A stretch of DNA of 64,000 bases, taken from contig CBDDGV010000004.1 in the NCBI GenBank assembly GCA_965228005.1, positions 124,001-188,000 on the forward strand. The letters are read 5' to 3'. The position numbers were made by a program, and so were the translations under genes. Within the stretch, counting starts at the first letter, position 1. Each line of letters opens with the position of its first letter. The notes beneath the pieces were generated by a model. It made no database searches. It was not told the origin of the DNA and saw only the letters and a list, made by a program, of their open reading frames with translations. Shown piece after piece: positions 34,086 to 44,577 of the stretch. The stretch is from JBCCXZ01 sp965228005. GTDB taxonomy: Bacteria; Planctomycetota; Planctomycetia; Pirellulales; Lacipirellulaceae.

Positions 34086-34769
34086 CTAACGACGCTTGCG
34101 GTTTCTGGCCAGACTCAACCCGCACGCCACCAAGAGCATGGCGGCCGATGGCTCGGGGACAGCAACAAACCCTATGTTGTCGATGCCGAACGCGTCGTTC
34201 GTGCGGAAGTTGTTGTCGGTGATTTCAACGTACGCGACGCTGTCGGTCGTCACACGGAACCCGAAGAAACGAACGGCCTGATTGAGCGTCGATGAAGGCT
34301 CAATCACCCCGAGCAACTCGTCGCTCTGGTCGTAGGCCTTGATCTTCGTGTTTCTGCCTAGGTTCGCGATGTCTTTGAAGTCGGCCCCCCAGGCGGTGAC
34401 CGGCGTGACGAAATCGAAGCGGACGACCTCCGAGCGGAAGACGTCGCCGATCAAGAACGGAGTGCCGTCGACGGTGACGATGTCGCTGGTGCGGAACGGC
34501 AGGGCGTCGATGATCTGAGTGATCGTCGGCAGCCCGGGCGAACCGCTGACGAACATGTTGTTGAGTGCGACGGGGCCCGCGTCGATCGGGGTGTCGACCA
34601 GGAACGAGTTGAAGTCCTCTGTGCCCGAGAGCGGCCCGATCTCCGCGGCCCAGTTGGAGCGGTCGGTATAGATATCGAATTGGGCGTCCGCCGTGGCGTT
34701 CCCACAAGCGGCGTTCCAACAAAGCGCCGCGAAGAAACAAAGCACTAGCTTCTCGAAAGCCGCAGGCAT
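34086..34769 (-). CDS. PEP-CTERM surface protein of unknown function
   Basis: 227 residues. The N-terminal signal peptide is KLVLCFFAALCWNAACGNATA. The mature domain is a beta-rich module with EDFNSFLVDTPIDAGPVALN, VVRFDFVTPVTAWGADF and FGFRVTTDSVAYVEITDN, the pattern seen in many PEP-CTERM proteins that may form a jelly-roll. The C-terminus VPEPSAAMLLVACGLSLARN plus a basic tail is the exosortase sorting signal. It stands alone between accessory genes; no exosortase gene is in this window. Confidence 0.82.
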   Translation of the reverse strand: MPAAFEKLVLCFFAALCWNAACGNATADAQFDIYTDRSNWAAEIGPLSGTEDFNSFLVDTPIDAGPVALNNMFVSGSPGLPTITQIIDALPFRTSDIVTVDGTPFLIGDVFRSEVVRFDFVTPVTAWGADFKDIANLGRNTKIKAYDQSDELLGVIEPSSTLNQAVRFFGFRVTTDSVAYVEITDNNFRTNDAFGIDNIGFVAVPEPSAAMLLVACGLSLARNRKRR

Positions 34770-34899
34770 GGAGCACTTCTCCCGTCAAACGAACAACCGA
34801 CTGTGTCGATTTGGACCGCAGGTTGGATTGTCGTTCGGATGATCGGCGCTGTCCAGAAAACGCCTCAACGGAGGCCGAGCTCTTCCGCCCAGGCCCCGG

Positions 34900-35964
34900 T
34901 TACTCCCCGGCCGGCTTGAGTCTATCGCCGTTGCGCCGCAGCCAGATCCCGCGGCGGTTGGCCTCGGTCATTGCCGCTTTTTCAATCGTTTTCTCTTCCT
35001 GAGTCTCGATGTCACGGAGCCGCAGCGAGACCGTTTCTCCCGGCAGGTGCTTCATGCCCCACAGCACCTCGACGAGATCCTCGGCCGTGCGCTTTTGCCA
35101 CCGCTCGCCGAACTGCCGCTTGGCGGACGCGGTGATCTTCTCGACCGAGAACCCGTCCAGCGCGAGCCACTCGTAGGTCCGGCCTTCGTAGTCGACCAGC
35201 ACCTTGCCGTCCTCAAACTCCACGCGGGTGAACGGCGAGAGCTTCGGCGGCTCCGAACTCAGGTTGCGGTGTACGGACCGCAAGAGCTTCAGCGTTTCCT
35301 TGTTGCGTTCGATGTACAGAGCGCTGCGGTTCTCTTCGGTCATCACGGCTTGCGTGACGAGTGTTTCCTCGCGGGTATCGGGGTCGCGGAGCTTGAGCGA
35401 GACCGTCGGACCCGGCGTGTGACCCATGCCCGAGAGCACCTCGACCAGGTCCTCCGCCGTGCGCTTCTGCCACTTGCGGCCGAACTGCTTCTTCGCCGCG
35501 TCGGTGATCTCGCCGACGGCCACGCCGTCCAGCTCCAGCCACTCGTAGGTCTTGCCGTCGTAATCCACGAGCACCTGCTGCTTCTCGAACTCCACCTTGG
35601 TGAACGGAGAGACCTTGGGGTACTCGCGGTGCATGGCGACGGCCACGCCGCTGGAGAGGGCCAGCACCAGAACCGCCGCGGCGATCGACGACCACCAACT
35701 TCGGACCGGCGTTTCGTCGCTTTTCGGCGTCGCGTCGAGGTACTCGACCGCTACCTCGGTCGGCGTCCCGAACCGTTCGGCCAGCCGCGCGTCGAGCTGA
35801 TCTTCCGAGAGCGCTCCTTCCGCGGAGAGCGACCCGACCTCGCTCGCGAGGAACTCGGCGGCGTCGCTCAGCGCGGTCGTACGGACCGAGCGGTCCGCCC
35901 CGCGGAGCGCGTGCTTAAGCTGTTCGAGATACCTTCGGACGGCGGCCTTCTGCGGGCTTCGCAT
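34900..35964 (-). CDS. HAAS-domain membrane protein with two tandem extracytoplasmic repeats (PadR partner)
   Basis: 354 residues from the ATG at 35,964. The N-terminal part (VRRYLEQLKHALRGADRSVR, then EDQLDARLAERFGTPTEVAVEYL) is a HAAS/DUF1700-type helical domain normally found beside PadR regulators. One membrane helix follows (SSIAAAVLVLALSSGVAVAM, about 92-112). Outside are two tandem repeats of about 125 residues: SPFTKVEFEKQQVLVDYDGK with WQKRTAEDLVEVLSGMGH, and SPFTRVEFEDGKVLVDYEGR with WQKRTAEDLVEVLWGMKH. They are clearly homologous over their whole length. The start overlaps the padR gene by 50 bp, so translation is coupled. It probably senses something outside and affects the PadR regulator. 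Confidence 0.83.
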   Translation of the reverse strand: MRSPQKAAVRRYLEQLKHALRGADRSVRTTALSDAAEFLASEVGSLSAEGALSEDQLDARLAERFGTPTEVAVEYLDATPKSDETPVRSWWSSIAAAVLVLALSSGVAVAMHREYPKVSPFTKVEFEKQQVLVDYDGKTYEWLELDGVAVGEITDAAKKQFGRKWQKRTAEDLVEVLSGMGHTPGPTVSLKLRDPDTREETLVTQAVMTEENRSALYIERNKETLKLLRSVHRNLSSEPPKLSPFTRVEFEDGKVLVDYEGRTYEWLALDGFSVEKITASAKRQFGERWQKRTAEDLVEVLWGMKHLPGETVSLRLRDIETQEEKTIEKAAMTEANRRGIWLRRNGDRLKPAGE

Positions 35965-36319
35965 GACGGTTCTCCACGACTGAGTCGACGAAGTGTTTGG
36001 TTTCGTGCCAGGCCTCAAGCCAGTGCTTCAGCACCATCTTGCCGGCCTTGGTCACCCGGTAGTACTTGCGGGGCGGCCCCGCGTCGGAGGGCTCGGTCCG
36101 GCTGGCGAGCAGGCCCTGCTTCTCCAGCGACCGCAGCACGGGGTACAACGCCCCCGGCTTCATCGGCAGCTCGCCGCCGATGCGGGCCTCCAGCTCCTTG
36201 GCCACTTCGTAGCCGTACATGGGGCGCTTCCGCTCGTGCAGCAGCGCCAGCAGCGTCAGCGAGGTCGCCCCCGCATTGAGCTGTTTCTGCAGGTTGTTCT
36301 TTGCGGCTTCGATATCCAA
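35915..36319 (-). CDS. PadR-family transcriptional regulator
   Basis: About 134 residues if the TTG at 36,319 is used; it has an AGGAG about 8 bp upstream and gives an N-terminus (DIEAAKNNLQKQLNAGATSL) normal for the family. An ATG at 36,373 would add 18 residues with no similarity to PadR proteins. The winged helix is clear: LLALLHERKRPMYGYEVAKE, MKPGALYPVLRSLEKQGLL and RKYYRVTKAGKM. PadR proteins are usually repressors of their own operon. The gene overlaps that of a HAAS membrane protein, the common PadR-HAAS pairing. Confidence 0.88.
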   Translation of the reverse strand: MDIEAAKNNLQKQLNAGATSLTLLALLHERKRPMYGYEVAKELEARIGGELPMKPGALYPVLRSLEKQGLLASRTEPSDAGPPRKYYRVTKAGKMVLKHWLEAWHETKHFVDSVVENRHAKPAEGRRPKVSRTA

Positions 36320-36362
36320 GGTCGGCTCTCCTCCCCGGCGGGCCGCGCAACGGGGCGGCCCT

Positions 36363-36404
36363 CTAGTGTTCACCTTATACTAGTGTTTGCTGCGTACTAG
36401 TCAA
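36363..36404 (-). promoter_or_regulatory. Candidate padR promoter with three 17-bp-spaced CTAGTGTT boxes
   Basis: On the minus strand TTGACT (36,399-36,404) and TATAAG (36,374-36,379) are spaced by 19 bp. On the plus strand CTAGTGTT occurs at 36,363 and 36,380 and CTAGTCAA at 36,397, with an exact 17-bp period. The boxes cover the -35, the -10 and the start region, as expected for an autorepressor. The long 19-bp spacer is notable. Confidence 0.5.
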
Positions 36405-36425
36405 CCCCTTTTTCTGAAGTCATCC

Positions 36426-36506
36426 GGTGCCATGCCCACGCTCGCGTGGGCATGCTGAGTACCGTACCGCATAAGAGCATGCCCACGCGAGCGTGGGCAT
36501 GGCACC
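36426..36506. repeat. Twin-hairpin dispersed element, family C (CATGCCCACG...CGTGGGCATG)
   Basis: Outer arms GGTGCC and GGCACC enclose two near-identical hairpins, CATGCCCACG-ctcg-CGTGGGCATG and CATGCCCACG-cgag-CGTGGGCATG, separated by about 20 bp. A phased repeat (ATCCGCGTTCATCGGTGTCC, about 36,531-36,560) follows. The two fill most of the gap between the padR promoter and the GNAT gene. Confidence 0.8.
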
Positions 36507-36597
36507 ACCTCGCGTGCATTTCGGCGCGAACCATCCGCGTTCATCGGTGTCCATCTGCGGCTATTCTTCCCCCCCCTGCCCCGCCGGAACGCCCGCC

Positions 36598-37065
36598 ATG
36601 ATCCGTCCCGTCACATCCAACGACGTCGAAGCCGTGCTCGAAGTGGCCGCCGCCATCGGCTTCGAGGTCGAAGAGCTCGCCGCGCTGCGGCCGATGGTCG
36701 AGGCTTTCACCCGCGGCGAGGCCGACGGGCAGCACTGGGCGTGCGTCGACGAGGGCGAAGGCCCCGTGGCGGTCGCCTTCTACCGGGCCGAGGCGTTCAC
36801 CGTCGGCACGTGGAACCTGGTGTTGCTGGCGGTCCGCCCGGAGCGCCACGGCGGCGGGCACGGCACGGCCCTGGTGCGGCACGTCGAACAGCAGCTCACC
36901 GCGGCGGGCGAGCGGCTGCTGATCATCGAGACCTCCGGCCTCGACGAGTACGCCCCGGCACGCGGCCTCTACCGCAAACTCGGCTACGAAGAAGAGGCCC
37001 GCCTCCGGGAGTTCTACGACGCGGGGGACGACAAGATTGTGTTCTGGAAGAAACTCACCGGATGA
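36598..37065 (+). CDS. GNAT-family N-acetyltransferase
   Basis: 155 residues from the ATG at 36,598. The fold is clear: IRPVTSNDVEAVLEVAAAIG at the N-terminus, NLVLLAVRPERHGGGHGTAL with the acetyl-CoA-binding Q/R-x-x-G-x-G/A loop near 88, and ARGLYRKLGYEEEARLREFY at the C-terminal strand. The substrate is unknown. A decayed copy of its 3' end is found after ppk2 (about 39,430-39,540). Confidence 0.88.
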   Translation: MIRPVTSNDVEAVLEVAAAIGFEVEELAALRPMVEAFTRGEADGQHWACVDEGEGPVAVAFYRAEAFTVGTWNLVLLAVRPERHGGGHGTALVRHVEQQLTAAGERLLIIETSGLDEYAPARGLYRKLGYEEEARLREFYDAGDDKIVFWKKLTG

Positions 37066-37134
37066 CTGGGCCGGTGGAGATCGACAGAGCTCGACGCTCA
37101 CGCTCAAGCTAGGTGATTCTCTTCGAACAGCTCA

Positions 37135-37689
37135 CTACGAGGCGAGCGCGAGGAAGACCGACGCGGCCGTGAGCGTGAGGATTAGCTCGCGGAGGCTAAA
37201 CTGCCAAACGCTTGATGCGTGGTTGGCCCTGCGGTAACGGACATACCAGACGACAGGCAGTATGGAAGCCAGCAGCGTGGGAAGCCATGGCCGAACAGCG
37301 ATCACATAGTTGTAGTCGCCGCTTCCCTTGGACCAGCTCTTGGCAGAAAAGCCCGGTGGATCCGGCGACATAAACCTGGTGTTGTCCTCACCAAGAAAAG
37401 CAAAGGTCCATCCCTCGCGATAACCGAAGGTCTCGCGAGTCCGTTGCAAGCTCCCGTACTTCTTGAAGTACCCCGCCGTCAGTGGCCAGCAGTGGATGCG
37501 TAATCGGAGCGTGTTGGAGTACCAACTGAGGCCCACAAAGCGGGTACGGACTTCGTTCGTCTCGGGCCATGTCACATTCCGGATGTGGAACTTTTCGGAG
37601 TGGCGAAGGCTCCGGGCCCACAACCCAGCCAGCACAAGGCACACGACCAGAGAAACTGCCGACGCCACGTTCAACAGCCTTACCCACAT
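37135..37689 (-). CDS. Two-helix membrane protein of unknown function
   Basis: 184 residues with a membrane helix at each end: AVSLVVCLVLAGLWA near residues 12-26, and LPTLLASILPVVWYV near 134-150 followed by LRELILTLTAASVFLALA at the C-terminus. The segment between (EKFHIRNVTW, HCWPLTAGYFKKYGSLQ) would be outside the cytoplasm. G+C is lower than in neighbouring genes. I do not recognise a named family. It sits between the GNAT and the FMN reductase gene, in the accessory-rich stretch. Confidence 0.7.
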   Translation of the reverse strand: MWVRLLNVASAVSLVVCLVLAGLWARSLRHSEKFHIRNVTWPETNEVRTRFVGLSWYSNTLRLRIHCWPLTAGYFKKYGSLQRTRETFGYREGWTFAFLGEDNTRFMSPDPPGFSAKSWSKGSGDYNYVIAVRPWLPTLLASILPVVWYVRYRRANHASSVWQFSLRELILTLTAASVFLALAS

Positions 37690-37836
37690 CTCACTGCACC
37701 CCTAGGCGTCTCACCTACTAGTTGCGTGTGGCCAAGCTTCTATCGCCCGTCGATCTCGTCCATCGTAGTAAGAAGGCGGCATCAAAACCAAGTGAGACGG
37801 GGTGCGTCCCTGAGCATGCTGCTTGAGACGACCGAT

Positions 37837-38376
37837 TCAGCCAGACAGCTTGCCGATGAACGATGCGAACTGCGACGCCTGGTCTCGCAGCCGGCCCGAT
37901 AGCTCATCGTCGGCGAGCTTGCCGTCGACAAAAGCTTTGAAGCTGTCGCCGATGAACAGCCGCCGTGGAAAGAGGTGCGCGTTGCGGTACCCGCAGACCT
38001 GCTGGAAGTGCTCCACGGACCGCAGCGCTTTGAACTGGCCGGCGGCCAGGCCGATGAACGCGCACGGCCGGCAGTCCAGGCCCTCGGGGAACGGGAGCAT
38101 GTCGACGAACAGCTTCAAGACGCCGGGGTAGCTGCCGTTGTACTCCGGGATGACGAACACCACGCCGTCGGACGCCAGGAAGCGGTCGATCAGCTTCTGC
38201 ACCGCCGGCGCCTTTTCCTTGTAGGCGGTGGCCGCCAACGCTTCCGGCGGCAGCTCCGCCATGTCCAGATCGTCGACCTCGTGCCCCAGCTCGCGGTAGC
38301 ACTCCGCCGCTTCGGCCGCCAACAGACGCGACAACGCGCCTTCACGATTCGTTCCGCAAACCACAGCGATCCGCAT
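37837..38376 (-). CDS. NADPH-dependent FMN reductase-like flavoprotein
   Basis: 179 residues with the flavodoxin-like fold. The phosphate-binding loop is VCGTNREGALSRLLA near residue 6, and IPEYNGSYPGVLKLFVDML near 76 is the hallmark SxPEYNxSxPGxLK-type signature of the NADPH-dependent FMN reductase family (ChrR, SsuE-like). The enzyme likely reduces flavins, quinones or azo compounds. It is divergent from ppk2; no partner monooxygenase is nearby. Confidence 0.9.
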   Translation of the reverse strand: MRIAVVCGTNREGALSRLLAAEAAECYRELGHEVDDLDMAELPPEALAATAYKEKAPAVQKLIDRFLASDGVVFVIPEYNGSYPGVLKLFVDMLPFPEGLDCRPCAFIGLAAGQFKALRSVEHFQQVCGYRNAHLFPRRLFIGDSFKAFVDGKLADDELSGRLRDQASQFASFIGKLSG

Positions 38377-38556
38377 CTGCTCTCCTCCCGTGTGAAACAG
38401 CCTCGTTCGGAAGGAATATCGTACTGCGGCCGGTGCGTCTTTGGGAATCGGCCGCCGCCGCCGAGCGGCCCCGCCCCGGGACGACTTTCTGTGCCCGGTC
38501 GCCGATCGAGGTTACCCTGTCTGATGGAACGACCGTGATCTGCGGAGACTCTTCTC

Positions 38557-39420
38557 ATGTCGAAAGCCAAGAAGAAAGCCCACAAGAAGGCAAAGAAGGC
38601 CAAGAAAGCCTCGCCCGCTCAGGCCAGCTCGAAGGCGCCCGCAAAGCTCTCGAAGAAGCACTATGAGAAGGAGCTCGAGAAGCTGCAGATCGAGCTGGTC
38701 CGGCTCCAGGCCTGGGTCAAGCACACGGGCGCCCGCATCGTGGTGGTGTTCGAGGGCCGCGACGCGGCCGGCAAGGGCGGCATCATCAAGCGGATCCGCG
38801 ACCGGGTGAGCCCCCGTGTGTTCCGCGTGGTGGCGCTGCCCGCCCCCAGCGACCGCCAGAAGTCGCAGATGTACCTGCAGCGGTACATCGAGCAGCTGCC
38901 CGCCGCGGGCGAGATCGTGATCTTCGACCGCAGCTGGTACAACCGGGCCGGCGTCGAGAAGGTGCTCGGCTTCTGCGACGCCCGCCAGCACGAGAAGTTC
39001 CTGCAGGGCTGCGACCGGTTCGAGAGCTCCCTGGTCGACGACGGCATCGTCCTCATCAAGTACTGGGTGTCGGTGAGCGCCGACGAGCAGCGCCGCCGAT
39101 TCCGGGCCCGCGTGGAAGACCCGCTGCGGCAGTGGAAGCTCAGCCCGACCGACCTCTACTCGGTGAGCAAGTGGTACGAGTACTCGATCGCCCGGGACAC
39201 GATGATGATGGCGACCGACACCGACTTCGCCCCGTGGCACATCGTGCTGTCGGACGACAAGAAGCGGGCCCGCCTGAACTGCATCCGCCACCTGCTGAGC
39301 TGCATCCCCTACGAAGACGTGCCGCTGGACGAGGTGGAGATCCCCGAGCGTGAGACGACGCTTGAGTACGACGACGTCGCGTCGTTGTCGCGCCGGCGGT
39401 TTATCCCTGAGCACTACTAG
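38557..39420 (+). CDS. ppk2: Polyphosphate kinase 2 family protein
   Basis: 287 residues. A Lys/Ala-rich N-terminal tail (about 1-32, KKKAHKKAKKAKKA) precedes the PPK2 core. The Walker A motif is VFEGRDAAGKGG near residue 65 and Walker B is IFDRSWYNRAGVE near 123. DQxxRF-type lid residues appear as SADEQRRRFRARVEDPLRQW near 168. The C-terminal NCIRHLLSCIPYED is typical. PPK2 enzymes phosphorylate GDP, ADP or NMPs with polyphosphate; the class cannot be set from sequence alone. A decayed GNAT 3' end begins only about 10 bp after the stop codon. Confidence 0.92.
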   Translation: MSKAKKKAHKKAKKAKKASPAQASSKAPAKLSKKHYEKELEKLQIELVRLQAWVKHTGARIVVVFEGRDAAGKGGIIKRIRDRVSPRVFRVVALPAPSDRQKSQMYLQRYIEQLPAAGEIVIFDRSWYNRAGVEKVLGFCDARQHEKFLQGCDRFESSLVDDGIVLIKYWVSVSADEQRRRFRARVEDPLRQWKLSPTDLYSVSKWYEYSIARDTMMMATDTDFAPWHIVLSDDKKRARLNCIRHLLSCIPYEDVPLDEVEIPERETTLEYDDVASLSRRRFIPEHY

Positions 39421-39429
39421 TCCAGGTCG

Positions 39430-39540
39430 CTCAAGGACCTGCGGCTTCTGCCGTAATCTCGGCTGCGAAGAAGAGTCCCCCTCCGTAGGTTATAGACAGG
39501 ATCACGTTCTGGAAGCGGCTGGCGGAGCCATGTGATGGGT
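39430..39540 (+). pseudogene. Decayed 3'-terminal fragment of a GNAT gene
   Basis: The segment aligns along its length with the end of the intact GNAT gene at 36,955-37,065. In one frame CGFCRNLGCEEE corresponds to GLYRKLGYEEE. After a frame change DRITFWKRLAE corresponds to DKIVFWKKLTG. Nucleotide stretches such as CTCGGCT-CGAAGAAGAG and TTCTGGAAG are shared. It has lost its reading frame and its 5' part. It lies directly behind ppk2 and before a low-G+C gene. Confidence 0.65.
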
Positions 39541-39656
39541 AATTCACCCCATCATATCTGCACAACTTCTCTCGCTTCCCAATATCGCCCTCTACCTGTC
39601 GAATAGAATAGTGTGCCCAGACTTTTATCGCCGTGCACCGATTAGGACAATCGACA

Positions 39657-40337
39657 ATGGACTTACTGTTATGGTTGGCAGTCGCGGTCTCCCAAGTATT
39701 GATTGGTTTCCTTGGAATTCTCGCTATCCGTTCTGATTTTGCTCAAGAGCACTTCAAGTGGTTCGTGCTGTCGTTTGTACTTCTTTCTTTGTTGAGTATG
39801 GCAGCGGCAGGCTACTCTTCAATTCGTGCTTCGAAATTCAGCGAGATGGTCGCGAGACTCACCGAACAGATTCTCTACGAGGTCAAAGGGTCACCCGATA
39901 GCTATCTGGAACTACATCTTGTTTTTGATCAGCGCGATGGTGGTGATTACGAAAAGGGCATTGCCAACTTCCACATATCAGTCCCATCGGACTTTCCTAT
40001 GATCGATACAACTATCGGCGTATCTGGGATGAGAAACCTGGGTGAGATGCCGCGTCTCGATCACGGCATCTACGACTACTTGCCAAACAAGAGCTATCGC
40101 CTTCCGAACTTCACGATTCAATTAGACAAGGAAGTAGATATTGGGATCTCGTTCGTCATCCAATCACGTTCCGTTACGTTATGGCAGGACTACGCAATTG
40201 CGTGGAATGGACGTGCCTGGATATCGGACTTTGATTTGTACAAAGAAGTAGATGGCGAGACTGTCTATCTGCGTCGTGTTCGCGATGATTTCCCTTACAT
40301 TGGGCGCCGGAAGAGCGGCGTTTCGGAGGAGCCTTAG
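39657..40337 (+). CDS. Membrane-anchored protein of unknown function, low G+C
   Basis: 226 residues from the ATG at 39,657; an ATG 24 bp upstream is also possible. Two N-terminal membrane helices (LLLWLAVAVSQVLIGFLGIL, then WFVLSFVLLSLLSMAAAGY) are followed by a soluble domain (about 75-226) with no family I recognise (LELHLVFDQRDGGDYEKGIA, VDIGISFVIQSRSVTLW). Base composition is near 47% G+C and codon use differs sharply from all neighbours, which suggests horizontal transfer. Decayed gene ends lie on both sides: GNAT before, uvrA after. Confidence 0.72.
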   Translation: MDLLLWLAVAVSQVLIGFLGILAIRSDFAQEHFKWFVLSFVLLSLLSMAAAGYSSIRASKFSEMVARLTEQILYEVKGSPDSYLELHLVFDQRDGGDYEKGIANFHISVPSDFPMIDTTIGVSGMRNLGEMPRLDHGIYDYLPNKSYRLPNFTIQLDKEVDIGISFVIQSRSVTLWQDYAIAWNGRAWISDFDLYKEVDGETVYLRRVRDDFPYIGRRKSGVSEEP

Positions 40338-40455
40338 AAAGATAAGGCTGGATAGAGTAGCCCTAGGCTCAGGTAGAGTTCGGTTGCGTACGGTGTGGAG
40401 TAAGCAATCGATAGAGTCGCAACTCTGCTAATCGATACTTCCGCATCCCCTCGAT

Positions 40456-40608
40456 TCCTCTTCGATCCTGTTATCCTGTCGATTCCCCCAACACCCCGCG
40501 CAGAAACCGCCCCGTGTGGCTCGCTTCGCTCGCCGCCACCGTCTCGGGCGTGCCCGACGCGATGATCTCGCCGCCCGCGTCGCCGCCCTCGGGGCCGAGG
40601 TCGATCAT
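40456..40608 (-). pseudogene. Orphan copy of the uvrA 3' end; encodes a 45-codon ORF for the UvrA C-terminal tail
   Basis: About 150 bp are nearly identical (about five mismatches) to 41,463-41,613, which covers the last 41 codons of uvrA and the adjoining spacer. The duplicated block ends at the point where an ATG (40,608) is formed in place of the uvrA GTG codon. The resulting frame runs MIDLGPEGGDAGGEIIASG onward to FLRGVLGE and then three extra codons to TAA at 40,471. The toxin gene stops 20 bp upstream of this ATG, so it could be the third gene of the toxin-antitoxin operon. It is more simply explained as a duplication scar; translation is unproven. Confidence 0.75.
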
Positions 40609-40628
40609 TCTGAGAAGCACTCTTTCTG

Positions 40629-41051
40629 CTAGGCGCTATCCTTCCCGACACTGAACACCACAACGCCGCTCCCCTCGCAGGCCACGACAAGGTCCTTATC
40701 GAGCGTAGCGATAGCCGATCCCGTCCGCTGGGCAAGCTCAAGATACGCGGCATCGTAAGCCGTGATGCCCTGCCTCACCGCCAAGTTCAGTAGCGCCGCC
40801 GGCTTGGGGAGCGGGGCGGCCGTGAGGCCCATCGACTCGATCAGCCTCAGGAACCGCTGGGCGTCGTCCTCGCTGATCCGGGAGCGTTTCGCTGTGTTGA
40901 TCGCCAGGATGCTGGCGATCTCGAACCAGAAGAGGGCCGGCACGATCCCGCCCTCCGACGCAAGGGCACGCACGACCGACTCAGAGTAAGCATGGTCTTC
41001 GTCGGCAAAGACCAGCGGGGCGATCGCGGAGGGGTCCACCACCAAGGGCAT
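40629..41051 (-). CDS. PIN-domain toxin (VapC-type)
   Basis: 140 residues. The PIN-fold acidic residues are in place: Asp6 (VVDPSAIA), Glu in FWFEIASIL near residue 44, Asp in AYDAAYLELA near 97 and Asp in ATLDKDLV near 116. VapC-like PIN proteins are magnesium-dependent ribonucleases. The start overlaps the antitoxin stop by one base (TAATG), the standard coupling for such modules. The stop codon is followed by the uvrA 3'-end copy. Confidence 0.88.
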   Translation of the reverse strand: MPLVVDPSAIAPLVFADEDHAYSESVVRALASEGGIVPALFWFEIASILAINTAKRSRISEDDAQRFLRLIESMGLTAAPLPKPAALLNLAVRQGITAYDAAYLELAQRTGSAIATLDKDLVVACEGSGVVVFSVGKDSA

Positions 41052-41284
41052 TAATCACGCCCCACGCGGCGGTCGGCGAGCACGTCAGCAAGCTTGGCGT
41101 CGCCGAACATCCCTTCCAGCTCCCTGAAGCCCGCGAGCACTTGGTTCGCGTCGAAGCGTCCGTTGCCGTTCGTTTGAGCTTTCGCAAGCGACTCTACATA
41201 CGAAGCCACGTCGTCATAACCGGCCGCGGCGGCCTGGTCGCGGAGTTGCTGGAACATCGCATCGGAGAATTCAACGCTTGCCAT
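41051..41284 (-). CDS. Antitoxin of the PIN toxin module
   Basis: 77 residues from the ATG at 41,284. The N-terminal half (VEFSDAMFQQLRDQAAAAGY, then VASYVESL) has the ribbon-helix-helix-like look of small VapB-type DNA-binding antitoxins. The C-terminal part (FRELEGMFGDAKLADVLADR) would wrap around the toxin. The start codon coincides with the predicted transcription start of a strong promoter, so the mRNA may be leaderless. It is coupled to the toxin gene by a one-base overlap. Confidence 0.78.
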   Translation of the reverse strand: MASVEFSDAMFQQLRDQAAAAGYDDVASYVESLAKAQTNGNGRFDANQVLAGFRELEGMFGDAKLADVLADRRVGRD

Positions 41285-41290
41285 ACACCA

Positions 41291-41320
41291 ATTATCGCAC
41301 GTTCCGCAGCTCAGAGTCAA
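41291..41320 (-). promoter_or_regulatory. Strong sigma-70-type promoter of the toxin-antitoxin unit
   Basis: On the minus strand TTGACT (41,315-41,320) and GATAAT (41,291-41,296) match consensus at five of six positions each, with an 18-bp spacer. The expected start of transcription falls on the ATG at 41,284, which predicts a leaderless message. Confidence 0.6.
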
Positions 41321-41341
41321 AGTTGCTCTGCCGAGAACCAT

Positions 41342-41416
41342 CTGTGGGAGGCCTCTCCGAGCCCGATTACGTTTTCCAAAGCTGGGCGTAATCGGGCTCA
41401 GAGAGCCCTCCCACAG
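41342..41416. repeat. Twin-hairpin dispersed element, family A, copy 3
   Basis: CTGTGGGAGG and CCTCCCACAG are the outer arms. The inner hairpins are GGCCTCtccGAGcCC (one mismatch) and GGGCTCagaGAGCCC, and CGATTACG pairs with CGTAATCG. It lies between the antitoxin promoter and the uvrA 3' end. Confidence 0.82.
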
Positions 41417-41485
41417 ACAGACGGGTGTTGCGTTTGCCCCAGGGCCAGCCATCCCGTCGATCCCTCTTCTATCCTGTTATCCTGT

Positions 41486-44392
<2,907 letters not shown>

Positions 44393-44514
44393 AAGAAGAC
44401 CGGCCCAGGGCGGAAAAGAGAGGGCCGCCCTCCTGTGGCGGCCGCCCACTGGTGTCCAATCCCGTAGGTTACCAGGGCCGCAACGCGGGGGCAAAGGGCC
44501 GGGCTTCGCTTGTC

Positions 44515-44534
44515 TTACACAATCGCTTGTGTAA
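44515..44534 (+). promoter_or_regulatory. Perfect palindromic operator of the vapBC module
   Basis: TTACACAA, TCGC, TTGTGTAA. A weak promoter overlaps it: TTGTCT (44,510-44,515), then 17 bp, then AAAAAT (44,533-44,538). The palindrome fills the spacer between -35 and -10, as expected for autorepression by a VapB-type antitoxin. Confidence 0.6.
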
Positions 44535-44577
44535 AAATTGAACTGTCAGGCGACCACGATGGGAGTGCCGGAAAACC

